This document shows, one piece after another, positions 15,961 to 23,101 of a stretch of 33,356 nucleotides of DNA. The DNA lies in NCBI GenBank assembly GCA_945928315.1, contig CAMENN010000020.1:1-33356 (forward strand), given 5' to 3'. Positions within the stretch are counted from its first letter, which is position 1. Each line of letters begins with the position of its first letter. Below the pieces are notes generated by a model. The model searched no databases. It saw only the letters and a program-made list of their open reading frames with translations, and had not been told where the DNA came from. The DNA comes from an uncultured Clostridia bacterium (GTDB lineage Bacteria > Bacillota > Clostridia > Christensenellales > Aristaeellaceae). The position numbers and the translations under genes are program-made.

Positions 15961-16040
15961 CCGGCGAAGCGCCGGGAGCTTTCAAATTCAGAGACTTCTC
16001 GAAAAGAGAAGAAGAGGGCGGGCGAAGCGCCCGCCCTCTT
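15961..16040 (-). terminator. Hairpins between oppA and oppB, probable attenuator
   Basis: A perfect 13-bp stem AAGAGGGCGGGCG (16012-16024) with its complement (16028-16040) is followed on the minus strand by CTTCTCTTTTC. A second hairpin CTTCTC/GAGAAG (15995-16011) and a third CCGGCG/CGCCGG (15961-15975) follow. In peptide transporter operons such a structure after the binding-protein gene commonly lets oppA be made in excess. The 265-base spacer (15800-16064) contains no gene. Confidence 0.7.
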
Positions 16041-16064
16041 GCGTTTTCCGGGGTATGGATGGGA

Positions 16065-17966
16065 TTACTCGGCGACGGTGCAGTAGAGGATCGCCTGGTT
16101 GAAGTCCCAGAAGGAATCCTGCTCGTAGCCCTCGAGCCAATCCGGGTAGACCGTCATGTACACGTTGGAGTACAGCGGGATCTGCGGCAGCTCGTTGTTC
16201 CAGAGCATGATGAAGGCCTTCCAGTAGGTCATGTAGGTGTCCACATCGTCGGACTCCACGCCGTAGACCATGTTCATGGACAGGGCATCGAGGGACTCGT
16301 TCAGGAGACGGTTGAGGTTGTAGCCCTGCGCGATCATGTCCGGATCGAGCGTCCACTCGTAGGACTGGTCATACGCCGGGGTGAAGTTGGAAGCCAGGTT
16401 GTACATGCCGTAGGTCGGAACGGCGTACTTGTCGCCCTGGGAAGCGTCGCGGTAGTAGTAGTTGAGCAGCTCGGTGAACGTCATGACGTTCTGGTTGATC
16501 TGCATGCCCGCGGCAGCGGTCTGCTCGCCCTGCGCCAGCATGACGTTGAGCAGCTCGGACACCGGGTTGCCGTCGGAGGAGGACCACTCGATGATCAGCG
16601 GCATCAGGATGGTGCCGTCGGCCAGGGTCACGTTGTGCACATAGTTGCCAGCCTCGGCGGCGGTAACCTTCTTGTGGCGGATGTGGCCCTCGGTCCAGTC
16701 GGCGCCGGTCTCGTCATAGACCCAGCCGTCGTTGACCAGCAGCTCCACAGCGCCGTTCGGATCGTACTCGTAGGTGTTCAGGGAGAGCTCAAGCCACTCC
16801 TCGGCATCCTGGAACTGCCACAGGCCGGTGCCGTACGGGCCGTTCACGACGGAGCCCCAGCCCTTGCAGAAGGTGTTGGCGAACTCGTTGCGGTCCAGCA
16901 GCTTGGCGATGGCATGACGCACAGCCTTGAACTGGGTCGGGCCAAAGTCGCACTGGAAGTTGATCATGCCGTAGCCCGGACGGTCGAAGGTGGTGTAGCC
17001 GAAGCCGCCCGCCTCGACGATGTCCATCGCGTTGTTGATGTCGTCGCCATCGGTGATGGTGTCATAGAAGTTGAACGCGCCGGTCTTGAGCTGGTCCGCC
17101 CAGGTCGCATCCTCAGCACGGAGAATGACGATCTTCTCGATGGACGGCTTCTGGCCCTCGAAGTTGCCCGCGTAGTTCTGGTTGATGGTGAAGGTCGCCT
17201 GCAGGGCCGCCTTGTCGAACTCGACGAGGTTGTACGGGCCAGCGGAGACACGGTCCTCACCCGCGTTGAAGCGGGCGAACTCGAGCTGCTTGGAGATGGC
17301 GTCCGCGGTGAAGTCGCCCGCGATATAGGCGCCCTCGCCGTCGTCCTTCACATCAAGGCCCTCGCCCAGCCAGTACTTGAGGCTGAAGGGCATGTCCGCC
17401 ACGTAGGCCAGATCGTAGAAATACGGGATCTTGTCGGCCACGATGGTGACGGAGTAGGTGTAGTCGTCAATGAGGCGGATGCCGGAGACGGCGGTCGCGT
17501 TGCCGTCATAGTAATCCTGGCCGCCGACGTAGGTCAGGTAGCCGGTCAGCTTCGCGCCGGTATCGGTGGCCACCTTGGAGCAGGAGAAGATCATCGGCCA
17601 CACGAAGTCCTTCGCAGTGATGGCCTCGCCGTTGTTGTACACCAGGCCCTCGTTGATGGTCACGGTGTAGGTCTTGGAGCCGTCGTCGTTGACGACGCTG
17701 TCAAGGTTGGCGCAGATGGTCGGGTTGATGATGTACTGGCCGCCCTGATCGGTGGTGGTGACGGCGTAATCGTTCGTCATGTCACGGATCATCTTGTCGG
17801 TGGCGTTGTTGGTCCACCAGGCGCCCGGGGCGAAGTCGCCGCCGATCTCGGTGGAGGTACCATAGATGATGGTGCCCTTTTCCGAGGCGGTGTTCTCAGC
17901 AAACGCCACGACGCTCATGGAAGCGAGCAGGGCGATCGCCAGAAGAACGGAGAGAAGCTTCTTCAT
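16065..17966 (-). CDS. oppA: Oligopeptide-binding protein, OppA type, secreted without a lipid anchor
   Basis: Extracellular solute-binding protein family 5, 633 residues. The signal peptide is MKKLLSVLLAIALLASMSVV followed by AFA-EN, a signal peptidase I site. There is no cysteine in the first 30 residues, so no lipobox. The mature protein has family features: NPTICANLDSVVNDDGSKTY, NEGLVYNNGEAITAKDFVW, SAGPYNLVEFDK, and a C-terminal MTYWKAFIMLWNNELPQIPLYSN. It should capture peptides and deliver them to OppB/OppC. In a monoderm bacterium an unanchored binding protein would diffuse away unless retained, and the propeller in OppC is a candidate docking site (inference). The ATG follows CAAGGAGG. 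Confidence 0.95.
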   Translation of the reverse strand: MKKLLSVLLAIALLASMSVVAFAENTASEKGTIIYGTSTEIGGDFAPGAWWTNNATDKMIRDMTNDYAVTTTDQGGQYIINPTICANLDSVVNDDGSKTYTVTINEGLVYNNGEAITAKDFVWPMIFSCSKVATDTGAKLTGYLTYVGGQDYYDGNATAVSGIRLIDDYTYSVTIVADKIPYFYDLAYVADMPFSLKYWLGEGLDVKDDGEGAYIAGDFTADAISKQLEFARFNAGEDRVSAGPYNLVEFDKAALQATFTINQNYAGNFEGQKPSIEKIVILRAEDATWADQLKTGAFNFYDTITDGDDINNAMDIVEAGGFGYTTFDRPGYGMINFQCDFGPTQFKAVRHAIAKLLDRNEFANTFCKGWGSVVNGPYGTGLWQFQDAEEWLELSLNTYEYDPNGAVELLVNDGWVYDETGADWTEGHIRHKKVTAAEAGNYVHNVTLADGTILMPLIIEWSSSDGNPVSELLNVMLAQGEQTAAAGMQINQNVMTFTELLNYYYRDASQGDKYAVPTYGMYNLASNFTPAYDQSYEWTLDPDMIAQGYNLNRLLNESLDALSMNMVYGVESDDVDTYMTYWKAFIMLWNNELPQIPLYSNVYMTVYPDWLEGYEQDSFWDFNQAILYCTVAE

Positions 17967-18041
17967 GGAAAAAAACCTCCTTGAAAAATTTTATATCTTG
18001 TCGCCGGGGCGTGCCCGGCCTCAAAATATACGAAGGAAAAA

Positions 18042-18257
18042 TCACGCGTCGCGCTGGTTTTCGTCAAGCTCGATGCCCAGCTCCGAGGCGATTTTGGGGA
18101 TCTGCTCGCGCCCGGGGCGCTTGCCGTGCAGGATGCGGCTGATCTGCACCGGGCTGGTGCCGACCCGGCGGGCAAGCTCTGAGGCGTCCATTCCCCGCTC
18201 AAGCAGGCGGATTTTGACCTGCCGCCCGAACGGCGTGAGCTCGCTTCTCTTGCCCAT
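18042..18257 (-). CDS. Cro/C1-type helix-turn-helix regulator heading the opp operon
   Basis: A 71-residue protein that is little more than one HTH_3 domain: VKIRLLERGMDASELARRVGTSPVQISRILHGKRPG, with the recognition helix around SPVQISRIL, then IPKIASELGIEL. There is no ligand-binding or dimerisation domain beyond the fold. The ATG is preceded by AGGAGGC. It is the first gene after the TTGACA promoter and is followed 75 bases later by oppA. An inverted repeat overlaps the predicted start of its transcript. Together these suggest an autorepressor controlling the transporter, but the signal is unknown. Confidence 0.85.
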   Translation of the reverse strand: MGKRSELTPFGRQVKIRLLERGMDASELARRVGTSPVQISRILHGKRPGREQIPKIASELGIELDENQRDA

Positions 18258-18307
18258 CGCAGCCTCCTGTTCCCCGAAATGCTCCTGAAATGACGCGGTG
18301 AAAATGT

Positions 18308-18353
18308 TTAACCGGACCGCGGCAAACGCGCGCTCCGGTTAAGCAAATTAACC
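18308..18353. promoter_or_regulatory. Inverted repeat, candidate operator of the HTH regulator
   Basis: TTAACCGGA (18308-18316) is exactly complementary to TCCGGTTAA (18334-18342), and a third TTAACC lies at 18348-18353, next to the -10 box. The centre spacing is 17 bases. Its position, straddling the expected transcription start and leader, suits a repressor site. Confidence 0.6.
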
Positions 18354-18360
18354 ATTCAAT

Positions 18361-18389
18361 ATCATACATGCTTTGCGGGGAACTGTCAA
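18361..18389 (-). promoter_or_regulatory. Promoter of the HTH-opp operon
   Basis: On the minus strand, a perfect TTGACA (18384-18389), 17 bases, then TATGAT (18361-18366). This is the best promoter match in the window and sits directly upstream of the candidate operator. The leader to the HTH start codon is about 95 bases. Confidence 0.85.
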
Positions 18390-18430
18390 GCGGATTATGT
18401 GAATTCGTTCAATTTTACATTGCGGAAAAT

Positions 18431-19447
18431 TCACCCTTTTGCCGCATCCGTGATTTTTTGCCACGTTTCCTCCGTCACGGGGATACCCTCGCGCAGGTTT
18501 CTCTGCCGCGTGGCTGCAAGGTTTTCGCCCGGGGCATGCACGCCGTGCACGCCGTCCTTCGGGGGCAGGGCGGAAAGGAAGGCGACGGTGCGCTCGATCT
18601 GCGCGTCCATCTCCCCCGCGTCGACGACGGCGGCGGGGTTCAGGCAGATGAAGACCTGGCTCATGCCCTTTTCACCGTCTCCCGGCCTGCCGATGTCAAG
18701 CGACGTGCGCCCGAGCGAGAGCGAGGCGGCCATCAGGTCGAGCATGATGGACAGCGCGCTGCCCTTCCACAGCGCCATGGGCATCATCAGCTTGCTCCGG
18801 TTGATCTCGCGCGGGTCGCACGTCAGGTTGCCCTCCGTGTCGTAGCCGCAGGGCGTGTCGAGCATCTTCCCCTCCTGCGCCATGATCTCCAGCTTGCCAA
18901 AGGCGTACTGGCTGACGGCCATGTCCATGACCAGGCTGCCGGCCCGGCGCGGGACGGCGAGGGTGATGGGGTTGTTGCCGGTGGAGGGCTCCGTCGTGCC
19001 GTAGGCGACGAGGTTCATGCAGGTGTTGGTGAAGCAGATGCCCATCATGCCCGCGTCGGCCATCATCAGGCCGTAGCGCCCGGCGCGCAGCCAGTGGCTG
19101 TTGTTGCGCAGGGCGACGCAGGCGATGCCATGCTCGCGGGCGAGGTCGATAGCGCGGCACGTCACCTGCTCGGCGATGAGCGGACCGACGCCGAAGTGCG
19201 CGTCCCACACCTCCAGCGCGCCGAAGCCGGAGACGCGCTCCGCCTGCGTGACGGTTCTGTCGCACAGGCCCTTGTCCATATCAGAGAGGTAGCGCGGGTA
19301 GCGGTTCATGCCGTGGCTGTACACGCCGTCGAGCGAGTTCCCGGCGAAGATCTCCGCAAAGCGGCGCGCCTTGTCCTCCGGCAGGTAGCGGAGCAGGCCG
19401 GCGGTCATTGCGGCGACCGCCTCGTCATAGGTTACATGCAGCATCAT
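18431..19447 (-). CDS. 2,3-diketo-L-gulonate reductase-like oxidoreductase (malate/L-lactate dehydrogenase family)
   Basis: NAD(P)H-dependent dehydrogenase of the Ldh_2 family, 338 residues, full length. It follows E. coli DlgD (YiaK) closely by eye: GVYSHGMNRYPRYL holds the catalytic histidine, His44 if counted from the second ATG, the same number as in YiaK. Other shared segments are IACVALRNNSHWLRAGRYG, GICFTNT, GNNPITLAVP, and LPMALWKGSALSI in variant form (MMPMALWKGSALSIMLDLMA). The likely reaction is reduction of a 2-keto acid sugar such as 2,3-diketo-L-gulonate, but no other ascorbate-pathway gene is nearby, so the substrate is unsure. AGGAGG precedes ATG ATG; either may be used. Confidence 0.88.
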   Translation of the reverse strand: MMLHVTYDEAVAAMTAGLLRYLPEDKARRFAEIFAGNSLDGVYSHGMNRYPRYLSDMDKGLCDRTVTQAERVSGFGALEVWDAHFGVGPLIAEQVTCRAIDLAREHGIACVALRNNSHWLRAGRYGLMMADAGMMGICFTNTCMNLVAYGTTEPSTGNNPITLAVPRRAGSLVMDMAVSQYAFGKLEIMAQEGKMLDTPCGYDTEGNLTCDPREINRSKLMMPMALWKGSALSIMLDLMAASLSLGRTSLDIGRPGDGEKGMSQVFICLNPAAVVDAGEMDAQIERTVAFLSALPPKDGVHGVHAPGENLAATRQRNLREGIPVTEETWQKITDAAKG

Positions 19448-19538
19448 CAGCGTCCTCCTCTGCAAAAAGCTGCCGCCTCACGGGCGCGATCCGTTCAAGA
19501 GGCGCAGCCTTCGGCGGCGTTTCTTCTATATATGTGGA

Positions 19539-20246
19539 TTATTTTCTGCGCCTTGCGCTCAGGCGCGAGACGAGGGCAAACAGCCGCTCCTCGATCTGCC
19601 GGCTGTACTTCATCGCCAGCACGAAGATCACGGCCAGCACGCCAACCAGCACGGCCCAGCCCCAGGCAGGCAGGGACAGCTCCCCACTGCCCAGCAGCGC
19701 CGCAAAGATCAGCCCCCACGGCCGCGCCAGCAGCATGATGCCCGCAAAGCGCGCGGTGGGCATGCTCGTCAGCCCGGCGAGGATGCAGAGCATGTCGTCC
19801 GGGAAGAACGGGAACAGCAGCGTGAGAAAGAGGAACATGTCCTGCTTTTCCTCGATCACGGGCAGGTATTTCTCCATAATGCCGTGGTCCATCCAGCGCT
19901 GCACAGCGCGGTGTCCGAGCCTGCGCGCGAGCAGGAACATGAGCATCGACCCGGCCCAGATCGCCGCGATGCCCAGCAGCATCGCCTGCCAGAAGCCCAG
20001 TGCCAGCGCCCCGGCCATCATCGTCACATTGCTGGGGATGGGCGCGATGATCACCGTGAGCATCTGCAGCAGGAAAAAGACGATGCCCGCAAACGCCCCG
20101 GCCCTGTCGATGAGCGTGCGCAGCTCCTCCACCGAGTCGATGCGCTCAAACCACCCGTTCCGGTACAGGGCAAACACGCCCGCCGCCAGGGCGAGCACAA
20201 CAAGCACGGCCAGCGCAATGCGCCGCGCGCGTTTCTTTCCTTCCAT
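19539..20246 (-). CDS. TVP38/TMEM64 (DedA-like, VTT domain) membrane protein
   Basis: Polytopic membrane protein of 235 residues. The VTT-domain signatures are QMLTVIIAPIPSNVTMMAGALALGFWQAM and FPFFPDDMLCILAGLTSMPTARF. A charged N-terminus is followed by TM1, and a basic tail (LSARRRK) ends it. The family is linked to lipid scrambling or transport across membranes; the substrate here is unknown. The ATG at 20246 has GAGGGG at good spacing, better than the ATG four codons upstream. It lies 18 bases after the mannosyltransferase-like gene, so probably one operon. Confidence 0.9.
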   Translation of the reverse strand: MEGKKRARRIALAVLVVLALAAGVFALYRNGWFERIDSVEELRTLIDRAGAFAGIVFFLLQMLTVIIAPIPSNVTMMAGALALGFWQAMLLGIAAIWAGSMLMFLLARRLGHRAVQRWMDHGIMEKYLPVIEEKQDMFLFLTLLFPFFPDDMLCILAGLTSMPTARFAGIMLLARPWGLIFAALLGSGELSLPAWGWAVLVGVLAVIFVLAMKYSRQIEERLFALVSRLSARRRK

Positions 20247-20264
20247 AATTCCCCTCAAAACCGG

Positions 20265-21533
20265 CTAGAGCACCTCGATGGCGATCGTGTAGCCGAAGAT
20301 CCAGACCAGCAGCAGCGCCACCGAGAGCGTCAGCGCCAGCGCATGCACGCCGGGGCCCTTGTGTGCGCGCGCCTGCAGCAACGGCAGCGGGGCCAGCGCA
20401 TAGAGATAGCGCGGGCCGGAGAGCAGCCACGTCGGCGCGAGCACCACCGCCACATAGACGAAGCTGTAGGCCGCCAGGTCAAACGGCAGCCGCCTGTGCC
20501 CGAGCGCCAGCAGCGCATAGACGTAGAAGATGCACAGCAGCTGGAAGCCCCAGGTGTAGAGCCAGTCGCCGTCTCCCATCGTCGTGAGGAAGTAATGCAT
20601 CGTCGTGCGCGTCGTATCCCAGAACGTGCCCGGCATCTGGTACCAGTTCTCCCGCTGGTACGTCATGTAGGTCATCGGATCGCCGGTGACCAGCCAGTTG
20701 ATGCCCCAGTAGGCCAGCAGCCCGCCAAAGACGATCAGCACCTGCGCGATGCAGGCGAGCACGTCCCGCGCGCGCAGCCGCCTCTCCCCGAACCGCCCGA
20801 TGGCCGCGAGGATGAACATCCCCGCGACGATGACGCCCGGCATCCGGGTAAACGCGCTGAGCATGCCGCACAGCGCCGCCCACCAGGGATGTCCGCGCCG
20901 CAGGAGCACCATCGCCCCCAGCGTCAGGCAGATGAAGAGCGACTCCGTGTACGCGCAGCACAGGAACACGCTCAGCGGGCTGAGCAGGAAATACGCCACA
21001 GCCAGCCGCGCCGTGCGCCGCCCGCCGTAGGGATAGCAGAGCATCGTGAGCAGGCCCGCGCTGCCCGCCGCGCACAGGAGCGACACGAGCAGCCCCGCGC
21101 AGAACGCGTCCCCGCCGGTCAGCGGCGAGAGCAGGCGCATCAGCAGCGGATAGAGCGGGAAAAACACCAGCCGCAGGCGCTCGTCGCCCACGCTGGTGTA
21201 GCCCTCCTGCGCGATGCCGATGTAGTGCCGCGTATCCCAGTGCACCCACAGCGGCCTGAGCGAGGCGAGGAATCCGTCCGTCCCGCCCATCGCGCGGTAC
21301 ATCCCGTAGGCGATCAGGTAGATGAGCACGCGGGAGAGCAGCGCCGCTGCCATCGCCAGGGCGATCTCCCGCGCGCTGGCCTGTGCTCCTTCATTCGCCA
21401 GCCCGTCGGCCGGCTCCTGCCCGCACAGCACGCGGGTCAATCGATAGCACAGCCCCACGCCGCACGCGCCCATCAGCAGCAGCGACAGCAGGGCCGCCGC
21501 GTCCGGCAGGCGGTCCATCACCGTTTCAAGCAC
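20265..21533 (-). CDS. PIG-V-like mannosyltransferase family membrane protein
   Basis: GT-C type membrane protein of 422 residues. The diagnostic motif is WVHWDTRHYIGIAQEGY in the first outer loop, matching the W-D-x-x-x-Y pattern of PIG-V (GPI mannosyltransferase 2) relatives; then FFPLYPLLMRLL, LLSPLSVFLCCAYTESLF and SAFTRMPGVIVAG follow in family order. It should transfer a sugar from a polyprenyl-phosphate donor outside the membrane; the acceptor is unknown. It belongs to a different subfamily from the three paralogues at 4652-9163. The start is GTG with GAGGG 7 bases upstream, 30 bases after the previous gene. Confidence 0.9.
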   Translation of the reverse strand: MLETVMDRLPDAAALLSLLLMGACGVGLCYRLTRVLCGQEPADGLANEGAQASAREIALAMAAALLSRVLIYLIAYGMYRAMGGTDGFLASLRPLWVHWDTRHYIGIAQEGYTSVGDERLRLVFFPLYPLLMRLLSPLTGGDAFCAGLLVSLLCAAGSAGLLTMLCYPYGGRRTARLAVAYFLLSPLSVFLCCAYTESLFICLTLGAMVLLRRGHPWWAALCGMLSAFTRMPGVIVAGMFILAAIGRFGERRLRARDVLACIAQVLIVFGGLLAYWGINWLVTGDPMTYMTYQRENWYQMPGTFWDTTRTTMHYFLTTMGDGDWLYTWGFQLLCIFYVYALLALGHRRLPFDLAAYSFVYVAVVLAPTWLLSGPRYLYALAPLPLLQARAHKGPGVHALALTLSVALLLVWIFGYTIAIEVL

Positions 21534-21563
21534 GGAATTCCCTCTTTCTCACCCTTGAGAGCA

Positions 21564-22799
21564 TCACCGCTTCGGCGGCTTCTTCGCGGGGCGGTAGGCC
21601 TCGCCCGGGTCCACCCGCGGCGGCAGCGACGTGATGCCCGAAATCTCCTCCTGCTCCGGCTCGATCATCCGCGCCATCTTCTCCATGCCCCCGCGCAGCA
21701 GGCCCTTCTTCCCGGGCTTCGGCTTCTCCGCTTCGGGAGCGGGCCGGGGCGCAGGCTTCTCCATCTGCGTCCAGACCGGCGGATCGGGCAGCTCACTGAC
21801 GTCCTCCCCGCCGACGTAATCGCTGTAGGTCGCGTTTGCACGCCGTCTGCGGCGCGCGGGTGCGGCGTCCGGCGCCGGCTCCTGCGCGGCCTCCATGTCG
21901 ATATTCTGCCGTGCCATGGCCGCGTCGTATTCGGCCTTCTGCCGCTCATACTCGGCGAGATCGCGCTCATACTGCGCCTTCTGACGCTCGTACTCGGCCA
22001 GCTGGCGCTCGTATTCCTCCTGTGCCAGCCGCTGCTGCTCCGCCTCATAGGCCTCCTGCGCCAGCCGCTGCTGCTCCGCCTCGTAGGCCTCCTGCGCCAG
22101 CCGCTGCTGCTCCGCCTCGTAGGCCTCCTGTGCCAGCCGCTGCTTCTCCGCCTCGCGGGCGGCGCGCTCGGCCTCGGCCCGCTGACGGGCCTCCTCCTGC
22201 ATCTGCAGCTGCCAGGCGTCGATCTCCGCGCGGCGGCGGTTCACCTCGGCCGCGCCGGGCCCCTCCGCGTGCACGGCGGCATAGCGGCGCGTGCCCTCCA
22301 TGTCCTCCTGCGGCGCTTGTGCGGCCGCGCGGCTGTCATAGCGCATGCCGGGGTACTGCCCCAGCGTCTCGTCCGGCACGCTCTGCGCGGCCATCATGGC
22401 CTCCTGCTCGTCCGCCTCGTCGAGCGTCGGCGGCTCCGGAAGCCAGTTTTCCTCCTCCGGCTGCGAGGCATACGTTTCCTCCTGCGCCGCCGGCGGGGCA
22501 AAGCGGCTGATGTCCTCCGCGGGCGCCTCCGCTTCGTCCTCTTCCTCCGGGTCCCCGATGTGCAGCATCCTGCGCACGCGCATGGCCAGCAGGTGATACG
22601 GCCGCCAGCGGATCAGCCAGACCAGCCTGTCCACCACCAGCCCCACGGCGATGATCACCAGCGCGATGGCAATCCAGTGCTTGCCCAGGAATCCGAGCAG
22701 CGTCGTGCCATCGGAGGAAAACAGCGCCCAGATGGCGTTCACCAGCGCGCGAACCCAGCTCATCAGCACCGTAAACAGCGAATCTGCAATCGTACCCAT
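21564..22799 (-). CDS. Membrane-anchored coiled-coil protein with 12-residue tandem repeats, unknown function
   Basis: A 411-residue protein that I cannot assign to a family. Residues about 1-65 contain hydrophobic segments, including a strong helix HWIAIALVIIAVGLVVDRLVWLI. An acidic, Pro-rich region follows. Residues about 190-300 are predicted coiled coil built of four near-perfect 12-residue repeats (QRLAQEAYEAEQ) and then of AEYERQK-type repeats. The C-terminus is Pro/Lys rich and ends KKPPKR. The layout resembles cell-envelope scaffold proteins, but no enzymatic domain is visible. The ATG at 22799 has GGGAG 9 bases upstream. It heads the group of genes down to 18431. Confidence 0.8.
   Translation of the reverse strand: MGTIADSLFTVLMSWVRALVNAIWALFSSDGTTLLGFLGKHWIAIALVIIAVGLVVDRLVWLIRWRPYHLLAMRVRRMLHIGDPEEEDEAEAPAEDISRFAPPAAQEETYASQPEEENWLPEPPTLDEADEQEAMMAAQSVPDETLGQYPGMRYDSRAAAQAPQEDMEGTRRYAAVHAEGPGAAEVNRRRAEIDAWQLQMQEEARQRAEAERAAREAEKQRLAQEAYEAEQQRLAQEAYEAEQQRLAQEAYEAEQQRLAQEEYERQLAEYERQKAQYERDLAEYERQKAEYDAAMARQNIDMEAAQEPAPDAAPARRRRRANATYSDYVGGEDVSELPDPPVWTQMEKPAPRPAPEAEKPKPGKKGLLRGGMEKMARMIEPEQEEISGITSLPPRVDPGEAYRPAKKPPKR
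22002..22145 (-). repeat. 36-bp in-frame tandem repeat (four units)
   Basis: Four 36-bp units encode QRLAQEAYEAEQ-like 12-mers in the coiled-coil protein. Units 1-3 are nearly identical at the DNA level and unit 4 diverges. Such arrays change copy number by slippage, giving rod-length variation between strains. Confidence 0.85.
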
Positions 22800-22852
22800 G
22801 TGGTCACACTCCCTGAAACTCCCGCGGCCCGCGTACAGGCCGCGTGCGAAAA

Positions 22853-22877
22853 GTCCGGTCGCAGTCAGCGGCCGGAC
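22853..22877 (-). terminator. Possible intrinsic terminator after the cdaA-cdaR transcript
   Basis: GTCCGG pairs with CCGGAC (six bases each side plus an inner CGC/GCG), followed on the minus strand by CTTTTCGC. The stem is short and the T-run weak. It lies between repeat copy 6 and the next gene. Confidence 0.35.
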
Positions 22878-22885
22878 AGAGCGCA

Positions 22886-23080
22886 TATACCGCTCTCAGA
22901 TCAAATCGGGCTATGCAGTAACTCCCCGTCAGGTAACGCTTCGCTCCCTGACTGCTTTTTTTCTGATCGCTTCGCGATAGGAGAACGTTGGGGGATTTCA
23001 TCCCCCAAACCCCTTGCCTGGGGACTTAGTCCCCAGACCCCTTCTTCGCTTCGCACTTATAACCGCTTCTCTGTGAGAAA
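22886..23080 (-). repeat. Hairpin-rich intergenic repeat, copy 6
   Basis: On the minus strand: TTATAAGTGCGAAGCGAAGAAGGGG, hairpin CTGGGGAC/GTCCCCAG, hairpin TTGGGGGAT/ATCCCCCAA then AACGTTC, hairpin TATCGCGAAGCGATC, and GTCAGG/CCTGAC around GAGCGAAGCG, ending AGCCCGATTTGATCTGAGAGC. This tail matches copies 7 and 8. It starts just after the cdaR stop and fills most of the 302-base gap, where I see no gene. Confidence 0.85.
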
Positions 23081-23101
23081 AGCATCGCGCGCGAATGATC
23101 C

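Noticed and set aside
18431-19447. An ascorbate or diketogulonate catabolic operon around the reductase
   Set aside because: No kinase, epimerase, decarboxylase or sugar transporter lies next to it; neighbours are a VTT-domain protein and the peptide transporter.
22002-22145. Tandem repeats as a CRISPR array
   Set aside because: The units are contiguous 36-mers without spacers and in frame in a coiled-coil protein.
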